This document shows positions 1 through 6,503 of a DNA stretch of 6,508 bases, piece by piece. Position 1 is the first letter of the stretch. Every line of letters begins with the position of its first letter. Below the pieces are notes generated by a model. That model made no database searches. It had not been told where the DNA came from and saw only the letters and a list, made by a program, of their open reading frames with translations. The DNA is from Bacteroidota bacterium (lineage in GTDB: Bacteria; Bacteroidota; Bacteroidia; Chitinophagales; Chitinophagaceae): NCBI GenBank assembly GCA_023436425.1, contig JAEZJD010000098.1, positions 1 through 6,508 of the forward strand, in the 5' to 3' direction. Made by a program: the position numbers and the translations under genes.

Positions 1-1634
1 ATGCGAAACTTTGAGTGGTTCAAACCGTGTGCCTCTAACTGTTTTGGTATCAGGTGGCGTTTAGCTATTTCAATTTTTTCCTCCACCGCATAGCCGCTCA
101 ATTCAATAATCTCTAAGCGATCGCGCAGCGCAGGCTGAATAGTTTGTAAGTTATTCGCAGTAGCAATAAACAAAACTTTGCTCAAATCGTATTCTAGCTC
201 GAGATAATTATCGTAAAAACTATTGTTTTGTTCCGGATCTAAAACTTCGAGCAATGCGCTGCTTGGATCGCCACGAAAATCACTGCCAACTTTATCAATC
301 TCGTCAAGTATCATTACCGGATTCGAAGACTGCACTTTCCGAATGGACTGTACAATCCGCCCTGGCATTGCACCGATGTATGTTTTCCTATGTCCCCGCA
401 CTTCACTTTCGTCGTGAATGCCGCCGAGACTTAAACGAACATATTTTCTACCAATCGCATTGGCAATGCTTCTTCCCAATGAAGTCTTGCCGACACCTGG
501 CGGACCGTAAAAACAAAGAATCGGACTTTTCATATCTCCTTTCAACTTCAATACAGCCAGATATTCCAAAATGCGTTCTTTGATTTTATCCATGCCATAA
601 TGGTCGTGATCAAGAATTTCCTTTGCTCTTTTTAGATCGTAAAAGTCTTCTGTGTAGCTTTCCCACGGCAGGTCGAGTATGAGATCCAAATGATTGTACA
701 CAACTGAATAGTCGGGAGTGCTGGGATGCATCCGCTCCAACTTTTCAATGCCTTTTTTAAATGCTTCTTTGGTTGCCTCCGGCCATTTTTTGTTCTCCGC
801 TTTTTTCTGCAACTCACGTATTTCCCTTTCGTTGGGGTCGCCACCCAATTCTTCCTTAATACTCTTTAGTTGCTGCTGGAGAAAATATTCGCGTTGCTGC
901 TTATCAATTTCCGTTCGAGTTTTATTGGTGACCTTGTTTTTAAGTTCTGCAAACTGCAATTCCTTTTGAAGCAGTTGCATCAGCAGTTCTGCACGTTCGC
1001 GCAAGTTGTTCAAGCGAAGCAGTTGCTGTTTTTCCTTGATTTCAATTGTGAGATTGCTCGACACAAAGTGAATGAGAAAGGATGCGTTTTCAATATTGCG
1101 AAGAATGACCGATGCTTCGCTTGGTATGTTTGGCGAAAGCTGAATGATTTCGGTGGCTACATCTTTTATATTGGAAACATAGGCGTCGAAATCGTTATCC
1201 GTCGGAGCTTCTTCGTCCTGCAAAACTTCGATCTGTGCTTTGAAGTAAGGCTCGTCTGAGGTAATGTTCTGAATCTTGAACCGGCTGCGACCCTGTATAA
1301 TTATGGTCGTGCCGCCATCGGGCATTTTTATCTGCTTTACAATTTTCGCAACAGTGCCGATGTCTTCCAGATCCTTTGATTGCGGATCTTCAATGTTTGT
1401 ATCTTTCTGAGCTACTACTCCAATTAATTTACTTGATTTGTAAGCATCGTTTACAGCTTTGATGCTTTTGTCTCTGCCCACAGTGATAGGCAGCACCACG
1501 CCGGGAAAAAGAACAGTGTTCCGAAGAGGCAGTAGTGCCAGTTCAGAAGGTATGTCAATCTTGTCGGTCGGTTCACCATCAGTCTCGTTCAATGGAATGA
1601 TCGGCAAAAAATCCATTTCATCTTCTTGCTTCAT
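1..1634 (-). CDS. lon: ATP-dependent protease Lon, N-terminal 544 codons (C-terminus beyond window)
   Basis: Lon is a cytoplasmic AAA+ serine protease that unfolds and degrades damaged and regulatory proteins as a homohexamer. Hand translation is open without frameshift from the ATG at 1634 to the edge. Seen in order: a LON substrate-binding domain starting near residue 32 (LALLPLRNTVLFPG, 32-45); a long charged helical linker, about residues 205-300, with QQREYFLQQQLKSIKEELGG; then the AAA+ module with Walker A GPPGVGKTS (377-385), Walker B VMILDEID (440-447), sensor-1 ATANN (491-495) and the arginine-finger region LRDRLE (503-508). The Ser-Lys proteolytic domain, roughly the last 250-280 residues of a protein usually near 800 residues, lies outside, so its integrity cannot be judged. 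The start gives MKQEDEMDF; a GTG four codons upstream or the Met at codon 7 are alternatives. The gene is separated from the upstream barrel gene by a terminator and probably has its own promoter. Confidence 0.97.
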   Translation of the reverse strand, partial: MKQEDEMDFLPIIPLNETDGEPTDKIDIPSELALLPLRNTVLFPGVVLPITVGRDKSIKAVNDAYKSSKLIGVVAQKDTNIEDPQSKDLEDIGTVAKIVKQIKMPDGGTTIIIQGRSRFKIQNITSDEPYFKAQIEVLQDEEAPTDNDFDAYVSNIKDVATEIIQLSPNIPSEASVILRNIENASFLIHFVSSNLTIEIKEKQQLLRLNNLRERAELLMQLLQKELQFAELKNKVTNKTRTEIDKQQREYFLQQQLKSIKEELGGDPNEREIRELQKKAENKKWPEATKEAFKKGIEKLERMHPSTPDYSVVYNHLDLILDLPWESYTEDFYDLKRAKEILDHDHYGMDKIKERILEYLAVLKLKGDMKSPILCFYGPPGVGKTSLGRSIANAIGRKYVRLSLGGIHDESEVRGHRKTYIGAMPGRIVQSIRKVQSSNPVMILDEIDKVGSDFRGDPSSALLEVLDPEQNNSFYDNYLELEYDLSKVLFIATANNLQTIQPALRDRLEIIELSGYAVEEKIEIAKRHLIPKQLEAHGLNHSKFR

Positions 1635-1672
1635 GTTGAAATTCACACTTAATCTATTTGGTTGTAAATGTA

Positions 1673-1700
1673 CAATGGTATAAAGCAAAGCATTGTTCAA
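1673..1700 (-). promoter_or_regulatory. Candidate lon promoter (TTG-N17-TACCATTG)
   Basis: Reading the minus strand, TTG at 1700-1698 is followed after 17 bases by TACCATTG at 1680-1673. This matches the Bacteroidota -7 consensus TAnnTTTG at 7 of 8 defined positions, with a -33 TTG. A start site about 7 bases downstream would leave a leader of roughly 30 bases before the lon ATG. It lies downstream of the terminator at 1742-1770, so lon would need a promoter here. The match is by eye only. Confidence 0.4.
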
Positions 1701-1702
1701 CA

Positions 1703-1723
1703 TTGGTACCAACAAACCGGTTT
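1703..1723. promoter_or_regulatory. Two abutting perfect 10-bp palindromes upstream of lon
   Basis: TTGGTACCAA (1703-1712) and AAACCGGTTT (1714-1723) are each perfect palindromes, separated by a single base. They sit directly upstream of the candidate -33 element of lon and about 70-90 bases from its start codon. Paired dyads at this position could be binding sites for a dimeric regulator. Neither matches an operator I recognise, and chance is not excluded. Confidence 0.3.
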
Positions 1724-1741
1724 ATGCCTAACTGACAGAAT

Positions 1742-1770
1742 AAAAAAAATCCCTTCGCAAGGAAGGGATT
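1742..1770 (-). terminator. Rho-independent terminator of the PorT-like barrel gene
   Basis: A 9-bp perfect stem (AATCCCTTC at 1748-1756 with GAAGGGATT at 1762-1770) and a 5-base loop is followed on the minus strand by a run of eight T (complement of the A tract at 1742-1749, overlapping the stem's AA end). It begins 17 bases after the stop codon of the minus-strand barrel gene. There is no T tract on the plus-strand side, so it works in one direction. It separates the barrel gene from lon. Confidence 0.88.
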
Positions 1771-1787
1771 ACTTATGAGAAAAAAGA

Positions 1788-2360
1788 TTACAGAGCTAAA
1801 CCAAGCGATAATTGCCAACCCTGATTCTTCCATTTGTCCTGTTGCCCGATATCGCTAATGTCATTCAAACCCACAACATATCTGCCCGATAAACGCAATT
1901 TCGTAAGCTTTAATTGAGCACCGCCTGCAAGAGAAAAGTCTCCATTCTTAAATGCCTCTTCGCCATTTTTCAAAAGGTTTTTATCCTGCGACATCAGGAT
2001 ACCAAACTGAGGACCTGCCTGCAGCGAAAGGATATTGCCCAACTTGTAGTTCAGCATAATGGGAACAGACAAGTAATTCAATTTCACATCCTGAAAGTTT
2101 GGATTAAAAACATCGCGAAAGGCAGTGTCTCTGCGTGTGCTGACCTGGTTAAAAAGGACTTCCGGCTGCAGACCCACACGACCGCCTAAACCCAACTCAA
2201 GAAAACCACCTAAGTGATACCCAGTGTTGAATTCATCTTTGAAAGCTTTACCGTCAACCTTCGTGAGATTAACGCCACCCTTAACTCCTACCGTAAACTG
2301 TGCAAATGATGCCTGTGCAACGAGCAATGAAGCAATGACAATTAGAATCTTGTTTTTCAT
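1788..2360 (-). CDS. PorT-like outer-membrane beta-barrel protein
   Basis: A 190-residue secreted protein predicted to form a small outer-membrane barrel. The start is placed at the ATG at 2360 because it opens directly into a signal peptide: MKNK, a hydrophobic stretch (residues 5-15) and a likely cleavage after ASFA (residue 20), leaving Gln at the mature N-terminus. An in-frame ATG at 2459 would put 33 polar residues before the signal, which is unlikely. The mature part alternates short amphipathic strands and Gly/Asn turns: GVKGGVNLT (25-33), LGLQPEVLF-like strand (63-70), YLSVPIMLNYKLG (96-108), LQAGPQFGILM (113-123), LRLSGRYVVGLNDI (155-168) and an alternating C-terminal strand WQLSLGLAL. 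These are typical of the Bacteroidota OMP_b-brl_2 / PorT-like family, whose members mostly have no assigned substrate. PorT itself belongs to the type IX secretion machinery, but this sequence alone does not show that role. The terminator follows immediately; the upstream barrel gene ends 122 bp before its start. Confidence 0.85.
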   Translation of the reverse strand: MKNKILIVIASLLVAQASFAQFTVGVKGGVNLTKVDGKAFKDEFNTGYHLGGFLELGLGGRVGLQPEVLFNQVSTRRDTAFRDVFNPNFQDVKLNYLSVPIMLNYKLGNILSLQAGPQFGILMSQDKNLLKNGEEAFKNGDFSLAGGAQLKLTKLRLSGRYVVGLNDISDIGQQDKWKNQGWQLSLGLAL

Positions 2361-2468
2361 CTGAAAATATTTTAAGTTAATCTGATCTGCCGTACCTCTA
2401 AAAGGTTTGATCGAATAGTTGTAAAAGATTTGTGAATTGTTTTCCAATGATGGTGCCACCGCTTGTTA

Positions 2469-2484
2469 AAAGTTGAACAACTTT
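2469..2484. repeat. AT-rich inverted repeat at the end of the 334-residue barrel gene
   Basis: AAAGTTGAACAACTTT is an inverted repeat with arms AAAGTT/AACTTT (extendable to 7 bp with a 2-base loop), overlapping the stop codon at 2483-2485. On the minus strand only three or four T residues follow the stem and the stem is AT-rich, so it would be at best a weak terminator or a transcript-end stabiliser. Confidence 0.35.
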
Positions 2485-3487
2485 AAAACAGAACACCTGC
2501 ATTGACGATCCATGCGGTTGACAATTTATTTTCCGGTGCAGGAAAATAGTAATCACACATGGCCTGCGGCTGAATGAAAAACTTGCCGAATGAATATTCA
2601 GCCTTTACATGCGCCGAAACAGATAACGGTTGAAAATTTAAATTGTTGTCCAGCGAAACGTTTTGTGTTCTGTATAAGACGTTTGGTCCGGTGCGGCGAA
2701 CACTTGCATAGGTATTGCTGGTTTGATTGAAGCCAAATTGATGTGTTCCGGAGGAAAAAGATAATTGAGGTGTCAATCTTATATAATCTTTTTTAGAAGC
2801 AACATTCAACCAATAAAAATCGTGACGAAGAGATCCAACGATATTGAAATCATTCGCGTGTTCCTGTGTCTGCACTTGGGTAAATCCATGTCGGGCAATT
2901 TGTAAGGCGGCAATTTGCGCTTCCTGATTTTTCAGGCTGTTGCGACTACCCCAACCGTAGCTTACGGAAACGGATGGCTTTAACCAAAATTTTCTGGAGG
3001 TGAAATAAGCTATCACTTCATTGTTTAGCGGTGTTGTATAAAAAGGCAGATCAGCTTTGGTAAAGAAATGCGTGAACGCCAGTCCCGTGATGAAACTTCG
3101 TTTTTGCAAATAGTCGTAAGAGCCGGTAAGCGAGAATTGGTAAGGATTGAAAGCTTGACGGTCGGAAATGATAGATGCCTCGGCACTTATGCCGAGACCC
3201 GACTCTGCGTAATAAGAAATTGAAGGACTGAAGACGGTTTGTTTTTTTGTTATTGATTGCAGATCACTTTTTGCAACATAGCTGAAGAATTCGTTCGTAA
3301 CACCAACATTGATCAATGTAAATGTTCTTGGACCGGTCAATGAATCGAGAAGTGCATCCAACTCGTTGAAGAGTACATCATAATCTGTAAAAGCAGTATC
3401 CACAGTTTTTTCTTCAGCAGGTTTTTGTGCTGCGGAAGCTATTGCAACGAGTGTACTGAAAAAAACAAAAAAGGTTTTTCTGCGCAT
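2483..3487 (-). CDS. Predicted outer-membrane beta-barrel protein, function unknown
   Basis: A 334-residue exported protein that I cannot assign to a named family. The N-terminus MRRKTFFVFF followed by a hydrophobic stretch and ASAA/Q (cleavage near residue 20) is a signal peptide, which supports the start at 3487. Residues 22-55 form an acidic, probably helical plug or periplasmic segment (DYDVLFNELDALLDSL). From residue 56 onward there are repeated 9-11 residue amphipathic strands with alternating aromatic and small residues, for example FTLINVGVTNEFFSY, VFSPSISYYAES, YQFSLTGSYDYL, FWLKPSVSVSYGWG, FNIVGSLRHDFYWL, RLTPQLSFSSG and FFIQPQAMCDYYF. The chain ends in GVLF; a terminal Phe is the usual signal for BAM-dependent outer-membrane insertion. 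Roughly 12-14 strands seem possible. The gap from the upstream phosphoesterase gene is 76 bp and holds a candidate promoter and a palindrome, so separate control is possible. The substrate is unknown. Confidence 0.8.
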   Translation of the reverse strand: MRRKTFFVFFSTLVAIASAAQKPAEEKTVDTAFTDYDVLFNELDALLDSLTGPRTFTLINVGVTNEFFSYVAKSDLQSITKKQTVFSPSISYYAESGLGISAEASIISDRQAFNPYQFSLTGSYDYLQKRSFITGLAFTHFFTKADLPFYTTPLNNEVIAYFTSRKFWLKPSVSVSYGWGSRNSLKNQEAQIAALQIARHGFTQVQTQEHANDFNIVGSLRHDFYWLNVASKKDYIRLTPQLSFSSGTHQFGFNQTSNTYASVRRTGPNVLYRTQNVSLDNNLNFQPLSVSAHVKAEYSFGKFFIQPQAMCDYYFPAPENKLSTAWIVNAGVLF

Positions 3488-3514
3488 CAGGTCGGATTTG
3501 GTTCAACGTGGGTG

Positions 3515-3526
3515 TTTGTTAACAAA
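3515..3526. promoter_or_regulatory. Perfect 12-bp palindrome in the leader of the barrel gene
   Basis: TTTGTTAACAAA is a perfect palindrome 28 bases upstream of the ATG at 3487. If transcription starts near 3531, as the candidate promoter suggests, it would lie just inside the transcript, a position suitable for an operator. In AT-rich DNA such a palindrome can also occur by chance. Confidence 0.3.
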
Positions 3527-3537
3527 GACAATGAAAT

Positions 3538-3567
3538 TAAAAATAAATTAAGTGAAAACATAATCAA
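3538..3567 (-). promoter_or_regulatory. Candidate promoter of the 334-residue barrel gene (TTG-N19-TATTTTTA)
   Basis: On the minus strand, TTG at 3567-3565 (inside the last codons of the phosphoesterase gene) is followed after 19 bases by TATTTTTA at 3545-3538. This differs from the Bacteroidota -7 consensus TAnnTTTG only in the last base. The spacing is plausible. The region is very AT-rich, so a random match is likely enough to keep confidence low. Confidence 0.3.
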
Positions 3568-4814
3568 GACAATTCAAAAAGAGTGATCTCCGGCAAAATG
3601 CCCACTCTTCCGGGATACCCAATAAATCCGTAACCTCTGTTTACATAAAGCGTTTGTTTTCCCTCCCGGTATAAGCCTGCCCATTGGCGGTACACGTATT
3701 CCACCGGGCTCCATCTGAACCCCGGAATTTCAACGCCGAATTGCATGCCGTGCGTGTGACCGGATAACGTCAGGTCAATATCGCCGAACTTCGGTCGCAC
3801 TTCTGCATCCCAATGCGTAGGGTCGTGGCTCATCAAAATTTTGAAAGGATAGGCTTCTGAGCCGGTGTACGCTTTTGTAAGATCCCCATATTTCGGAAAA
3901 CGTTTTAACGCACTCCAGTTTTGCACACCAATCAGTCCAATCTGCTCGCCGTTCTTTTCTATAGGAACATGCTCATCAAGCAATAGTCGCCAGCCCATTT
4001 GTGCGTGCACACCCTTCAATGTTTCAAGATTTTGCTTTTTTTCCCGATTAGACGACCAGTTTGCATAGTCGCCATAGTCGTGATTGCCGAGGATAGAGTA
4101 AACTCCTAAAGGCGCTTTCAACCGTTGAAACACGTCGATGTAGTCCTTCATCTCGTCCGCATGATTGTTCACCAAATCGCCTGTGAACAGAATTAAGTCG
4201 GGCTTTAAAGAAAGAATTTTGTCTATCCCTTTTGCAACAGCACTCTTATTTGAAAAACTTCCGCTGTGAACGTCTGAAATTTGCGCAATTTTTAATCCTT
4301 TAAAAGCAGGCGGTAAATTGGAAAATGACAACGGAATTTTCTTCACGTGGTAATTATACTTATTGGAAAATCCGTACACCAGCGTGCCGTAAAGCGTACC
4401 ACTTAATCCTAAACCCAACCAGCTCAAAAAAAGTGACCGTGACATTCGCAGGCTGCCTTGCAATTGCTCGCCTTCAGTATTAGTAAAGAATAATCGGGCA
4501 GCCAGCCATTGAATACCCCTCCGGAGATCGTCGATCATAAAAAAAACGGAACCGACCAATTTTGCAAGGAATAATCCGATAATGATGGCGAAAATGGTAC
4601 TCCTCACACCTTTAGCCAGGCTGTCCATATTCAGCAGCGGCATTAAAAAAAGCAGAATAAGAAAGCTGATAGAAATTATCCAATAGGAAACAAAGATGAT
4701 TGATCGTGTTTTCGGACCTGCCGATTGCGAAACGAATTTCACTATTTGGAAAACGTATAAATCGAGTAATATAATTACACCTGCAAGTATGAGCCAGAAA
4801 GGTGAACTGCGCAT
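3564..4814 (-). CDS. Membrane-anchored calcineurin-like metallophosphoesterase
   Basis: A 416-residue protein of the calcineurin-like metallophosphoesterase superfamily (the YkuE/YaeI-like branch with an N-terminal membrane part). Hydrophobic segments at about residues 6-24, 38-61, 73-94 and 127-149 predict four membrane helices. The catalytic domain follows from about residue 173. Its two-metal site is complete: D181-x-H183 (ISDVH), G212-D213 (TGDLV), G243-N-H-D246 (LGNHDYG), H330 (MSHDP) and G352-H-T-H355 (SGHTHGMQ). Relatives hydrolyse phosphodiester or pyrophosphate bonds, and some distant relatives act on lipid A precursors or other phospholipids; the substrate here cannot be read from the sequence. 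Helix topology suggests the catalytic domain lies next to the inner membrane. The ATG at 4814 leads straight into the first hydrophobic helix. It is the first minus-strand gene of a divergent pair and is followed 76 bp later by an outer-membrane barrel gene, suggesting an envelope role. Confidence 0.92.
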   Translation of the reverse strand: MRSSPFWLILAGVIILLDLYVFQIVKFVSQSAGPKTRSIIFVSYWIISISFLILLFLMPLLNMDSLAKGVRSTIFAIIIGLFLAKLVGSVFFMIDDLRRGIQWLAARLFFTNTEGEQLQGSLRMSRSLFLSWLGLGLSGTLYGTLVYGFSNKYNYHVKKIPLSFSNLPPAFKGLKIAQISDVHSGSFSNKSAVAKGIDKILSLKPDLILFTGDLVNNHADEMKDYIDVFQRLKAPLGVYSILGNHDYGDYANWSSNREKKQNLETLKGVHAQMGWRLLLDEHVPIEKNGEQIGLIGVQNWSALKRFPKYGDLTKAYTGSEAYPFKILMSHDPTHWDAEVRPKFGDIDLTLSGHTHGMQFGVEIPGFRWSPVEYVYRQWAGLYREGKQTLYVNRGYGFIGYPGRVGILPEITLFELS

Positions 4815-4920
4815 TTTCTGTATTGAACTGCAATGATAAAGTTTTACTGTTTACAATCTTTTCACATGCTCTTTTTGCGATTCCTTTAACCTTATTTTTG
4901 CCGCCTAGCACAGAGTAGAA
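4815..4920. promoter_or_regulatory. Divergent promoter region, phosphoesterase / UPF0173 hydrolase
   Basis: This 106-bp gap lies between two divergently transcribed start codons. On the plus strand TATTTTTG (4893-4900) matches the Bacteroidota -7 element TAnnTTTG exactly, with a TTG at 4875-4877, but the 15-base spacer is shorter than usual. Its transcript would have a leader of only about 15 bases. On the minus strand TATCATTG (4838-4831) matches 7 of 8 and also has a TTG 15 bases upstream (4856-4854). Neither start codon has a clear Shine-Dalgarno sequence. The region must hold both promoters; the exact elements are tentative. Confidence 0.5.
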
Positions 4921-5598
4921 ATGAAGTTTACATACTATGGTCAGTCGTGTTTTGCTGTTGAGATGGGAAGCCACAGGCTCTTGTTCGATCCGTTTATTTC
5001 GCCTAACGAGCGGGCAAAGCATATTCGCTTAGGAGATATAAACGCCGACTTTATTCTCGTTTCTCACGGACATTCTGATCACCTGGCAGACTGTGTTGCC
5101 CTGGCAAAACAAAATGACGCAACGGTGATCGGTTCGTTCGAAGTTGTGAATTGGTTAAATTCCCAGGGTGTGGAGAAATTTCACCCGATGAACCATGGAG
5201 GTAAAAGGGCTTTTGATTTCGGAACGGTAAAGTGCACTAACGCCATTCACTCCTCACAAATGCCGGATGGCAGCTACGGCGGCAATCCTTTAGGTTTTAT
5301 TGTATGCGGTGAAAAAAATTTTTATTACAGCGGCGATACTGCTCTTACGATGGACATGCAGCTTGTGCCGCGTTGGGCAAAACTGGAATTCGCTGTTTTG
5401 CCGATCGGAAGCAACTTTACAATGGATTATGAAGATGCAATTCTGGCAAGTGAAATGATTCAGTGCAAAAACATTGTGGGTGTGCACTACGATACGTTTG
5501 ATTATATTAAAATTGATCACGAAAAAGCAAACCAGGCGTTTGCTGATGCCGGCCTGAAGTTGTTTCTGCCCCGCATTGGTGAAACCATTGATTTATAA
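4921..5598 (+). CDS. UPF0173 metal-dependent hydrolase (metallo-beta-lactamase fold)
   Basis: A 225-residue soluble protein with no signal peptide, typical in length for the UPF0173 / UlaG-like branch of the metallo-beta-lactamase superfamily. The N-terminus MKFTYYGQSCF is characteristic of this group (beta-strand, then YGHS/YGQS). The binuclear metal site is visible: H49-x-H51-x-D53-H54 (SHGHSDHL), H110 (AIHSS) as a possible ligand, D139 (YSGDT) and H189 (GVHYDTF). UlaG proper is an L-ascorbate-6-phosphate lactonase, but most UPF0173 members have no demonstrated substrate, and no sugar or ascorbate genes are nearby. The start is the first ATG in frame and gives the family's usual N-terminus. 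parA begins 25 bp downstream on the same strand, so the two may be co-transcribed. Confidence 0.93.
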   Translation: MKFTYYGQSCFAVEMGSHRLLFDPFISPNERAKHIRLGDINADFILVSHGHSDHLADCVALAKQNDATVIGSFEVVNWLNSQGVEKFHPMNHGGKRAFDFGTVKCTNAIHSSQMPDGSYGGNPLGFIVCGEKNFYYSGDTALTMDMQLVPRWAKLEFAVLPIGSNFTMDYEDAILASEMIQCKNIVGVHYDTFDYIKIDHEKANQAFADAGLKLFLPRIGETIDL

Positions 5599-5623
5599 AA
5601 TAACCGCAATCGAGCTAACATAA

Positions 5624-6427
5624 ATGGGTAGAATAATCGGAGTAGCGAATCAAAAAGGCGGTGTGGGAAAGACTACCACTGCTATCAATCTCGCTGCAAG
5701 CTTTGCTGTTTTGGAAATGAAAACGTTGCTGGTAGATGCGGACCCGCAGGCAAACAGCACCACGGGAGTAGGTTTTGACCTCCAAAATATTACGCTCAGT
5801 CTTTACGACTGCATGGTGAACAACGCCACTGCAAAGGATGTCGTTCTGAAAACTGATATTCCCAATCTCGATCTAATTCCTTCGCATATAGATTTGGTGG
5901 GAGCAGAAATTGAAATGATCAATTACCCAAACCGCGAGTTGGTATTGAAACAAATTCTGGATTCTATCAGACAAGATTACGACTTCATCATTGTCGATTG
6001 CTCACCGTCGCTTGGTTTAATTACAGTGAATGCCTTAACAGCGTCGGATTCAGTAATCGTGCCGGTGCAATGTGAATTTTTTGCATTGGAAGGATTGGGA
6101 AAATTATTAAACACGATCAAAATTGTACAAAGCCGGCTCAACACGTCACTGGTAATCGAAGGGATTTTGATGACTATGTACGATGGCAGACTGCGGTTAA
6201 GTAACCAGGTAGTGGCTGAAGTGCGCCGCCATTTCGAAGACCTTGTTTTTAGCACTATTGTTCATCGCAATGCGAAACTTAGCGAAGCGCCAAGCGCAGG
6301 CAAGCCTGTAATTCTTTATGATGCAAACAGTAAGGGCGCAATGAATTATTTGAATCTTGCAAAAGAAATTTTGCAGAAGAACAACCTGACAAAGATTCCG
6401 CAGGAGGAGCGCACTGTGGAGTTGTAG
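5624..6427 (+). CDS. parA: ParA/Soj-family chromosome-partitioning ATPase
   Basis: A 267-residue cytoplasmic ATPase of the ParA/MinD (SIMIBI) class that, with ParB and parS sites, drives chromosome or plasmid segregation. Visible motifs: deviant Walker A KGGVGKTT (11-18) with the signature lysine K11; switch I/A' region LLVDADPQAN (35-44) with D40; Walker B FIIVDCSPSLG (121-131) with D125; PVQCEFFALEG (147-157); and the C-terminal segment HRNAKLSEAPSAGKPVILYD (214-233), characteristic of chromosomal Soj/ParA. There is no N-terminal helix-turn-helix, so it is the short Soj type (about 250-270 residues), not the long P1/F ParA type. The ATG at 5624 directly precedes the first strand (GRIIGVANQ). 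The chromosomal form and housekeeping neighbours argue against a plasmid. The partner parB would be expected just downstream, beyond the window. Confidence 0.96.
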   Translation: MGRIIGVANQKGGVGKTTTAINLAASFAVLEMKTLLVDADPQANSTTGVGFDLQNITLSLYDCMVNNATAKDVVLKTDIPNLDLIPSHIDLVGAEIEMINYPNRELVLKQILDSIRQDYDFIIVDCSPSLGLITVNALTASDSVIVPVQCEFFALEGLGKLLNTIKIVQSRLNTSLVIEGILMTMYDGRLRLSNQVVAEVRRHFEDLVFSTIVHRNAKLSEAPSAGKPVILYDANSKGAMNYLNLAKEILQKNNLTKIPQEERTVEL

Positions 6428-6452
6428 TTTCGGTTTTTGTTAGTAATTCTTA

Positions 6453-6484
6453 TTGCCCTCCCGTAAAAACTTCGACTAAATTCG
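6453..6484 (+). promoter_or_regulatory. Candidate promoter for the gene after parA (TTG-N21-TAAATTCG)
   Basis: TTG at 6453-6455 is followed after 21 bases by TAAATTCG at 6477-6484, one base different from TAnnTTTG. A transcript starting near 6491 would have a leader of about a dozen bases before the ATG at 6504. No terminator-like hairpin is seen between parA and this point, so read-through from parA is also possible. Confidence 0.3.
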
Positions 6485-6503
6485 CACACTTGTGTAACAT
6501 CGT

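Noticed and set aside
254..583. A 109-codon plus-strand reading frame
   Set aside because: It is antisense to the conserved Lon AAA+ module, whose motifs are all intact on the minus strand.
870..1259. A 129-codon plus-strand reading frame
   Set aside because: It is antisense to the intact Lon coding sequence, is rich in Phe/Leu/Cys as expected from the complement of a charged helical region, and has no recognisable domain.
2361..2459. A 33-residue N-terminal extension of the PorT-like barrel protein
   Set aside because: It would bury the signal peptide behind polar residues; the ATG at 2360 gives a normal lipid-membrane export signal and family length.
4344..4349. CACGTG core resembling the centre of a parS site
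   Set aside because: The flanking bases match the parS consensus at only about 10 of 16 positions in total, and it lies inside the phosphoesterase coding sequence. No true parS site was seen in the window.
4612..5022. A 136-codon minus-strand reading frame spanning the divergent gap
   Set aside because: It overlaps the starts of two well-supported genes (phosphoesterase and UPF0173 hydrolase) and its translation shows no domain or coherent composition.
6486..6495. Small dyad ACAC-TT-GTGT near the window end
   Set aside because: The arms are only 4 bp with a 2-base centre, too short to support a hairpin or operator without other evidence.
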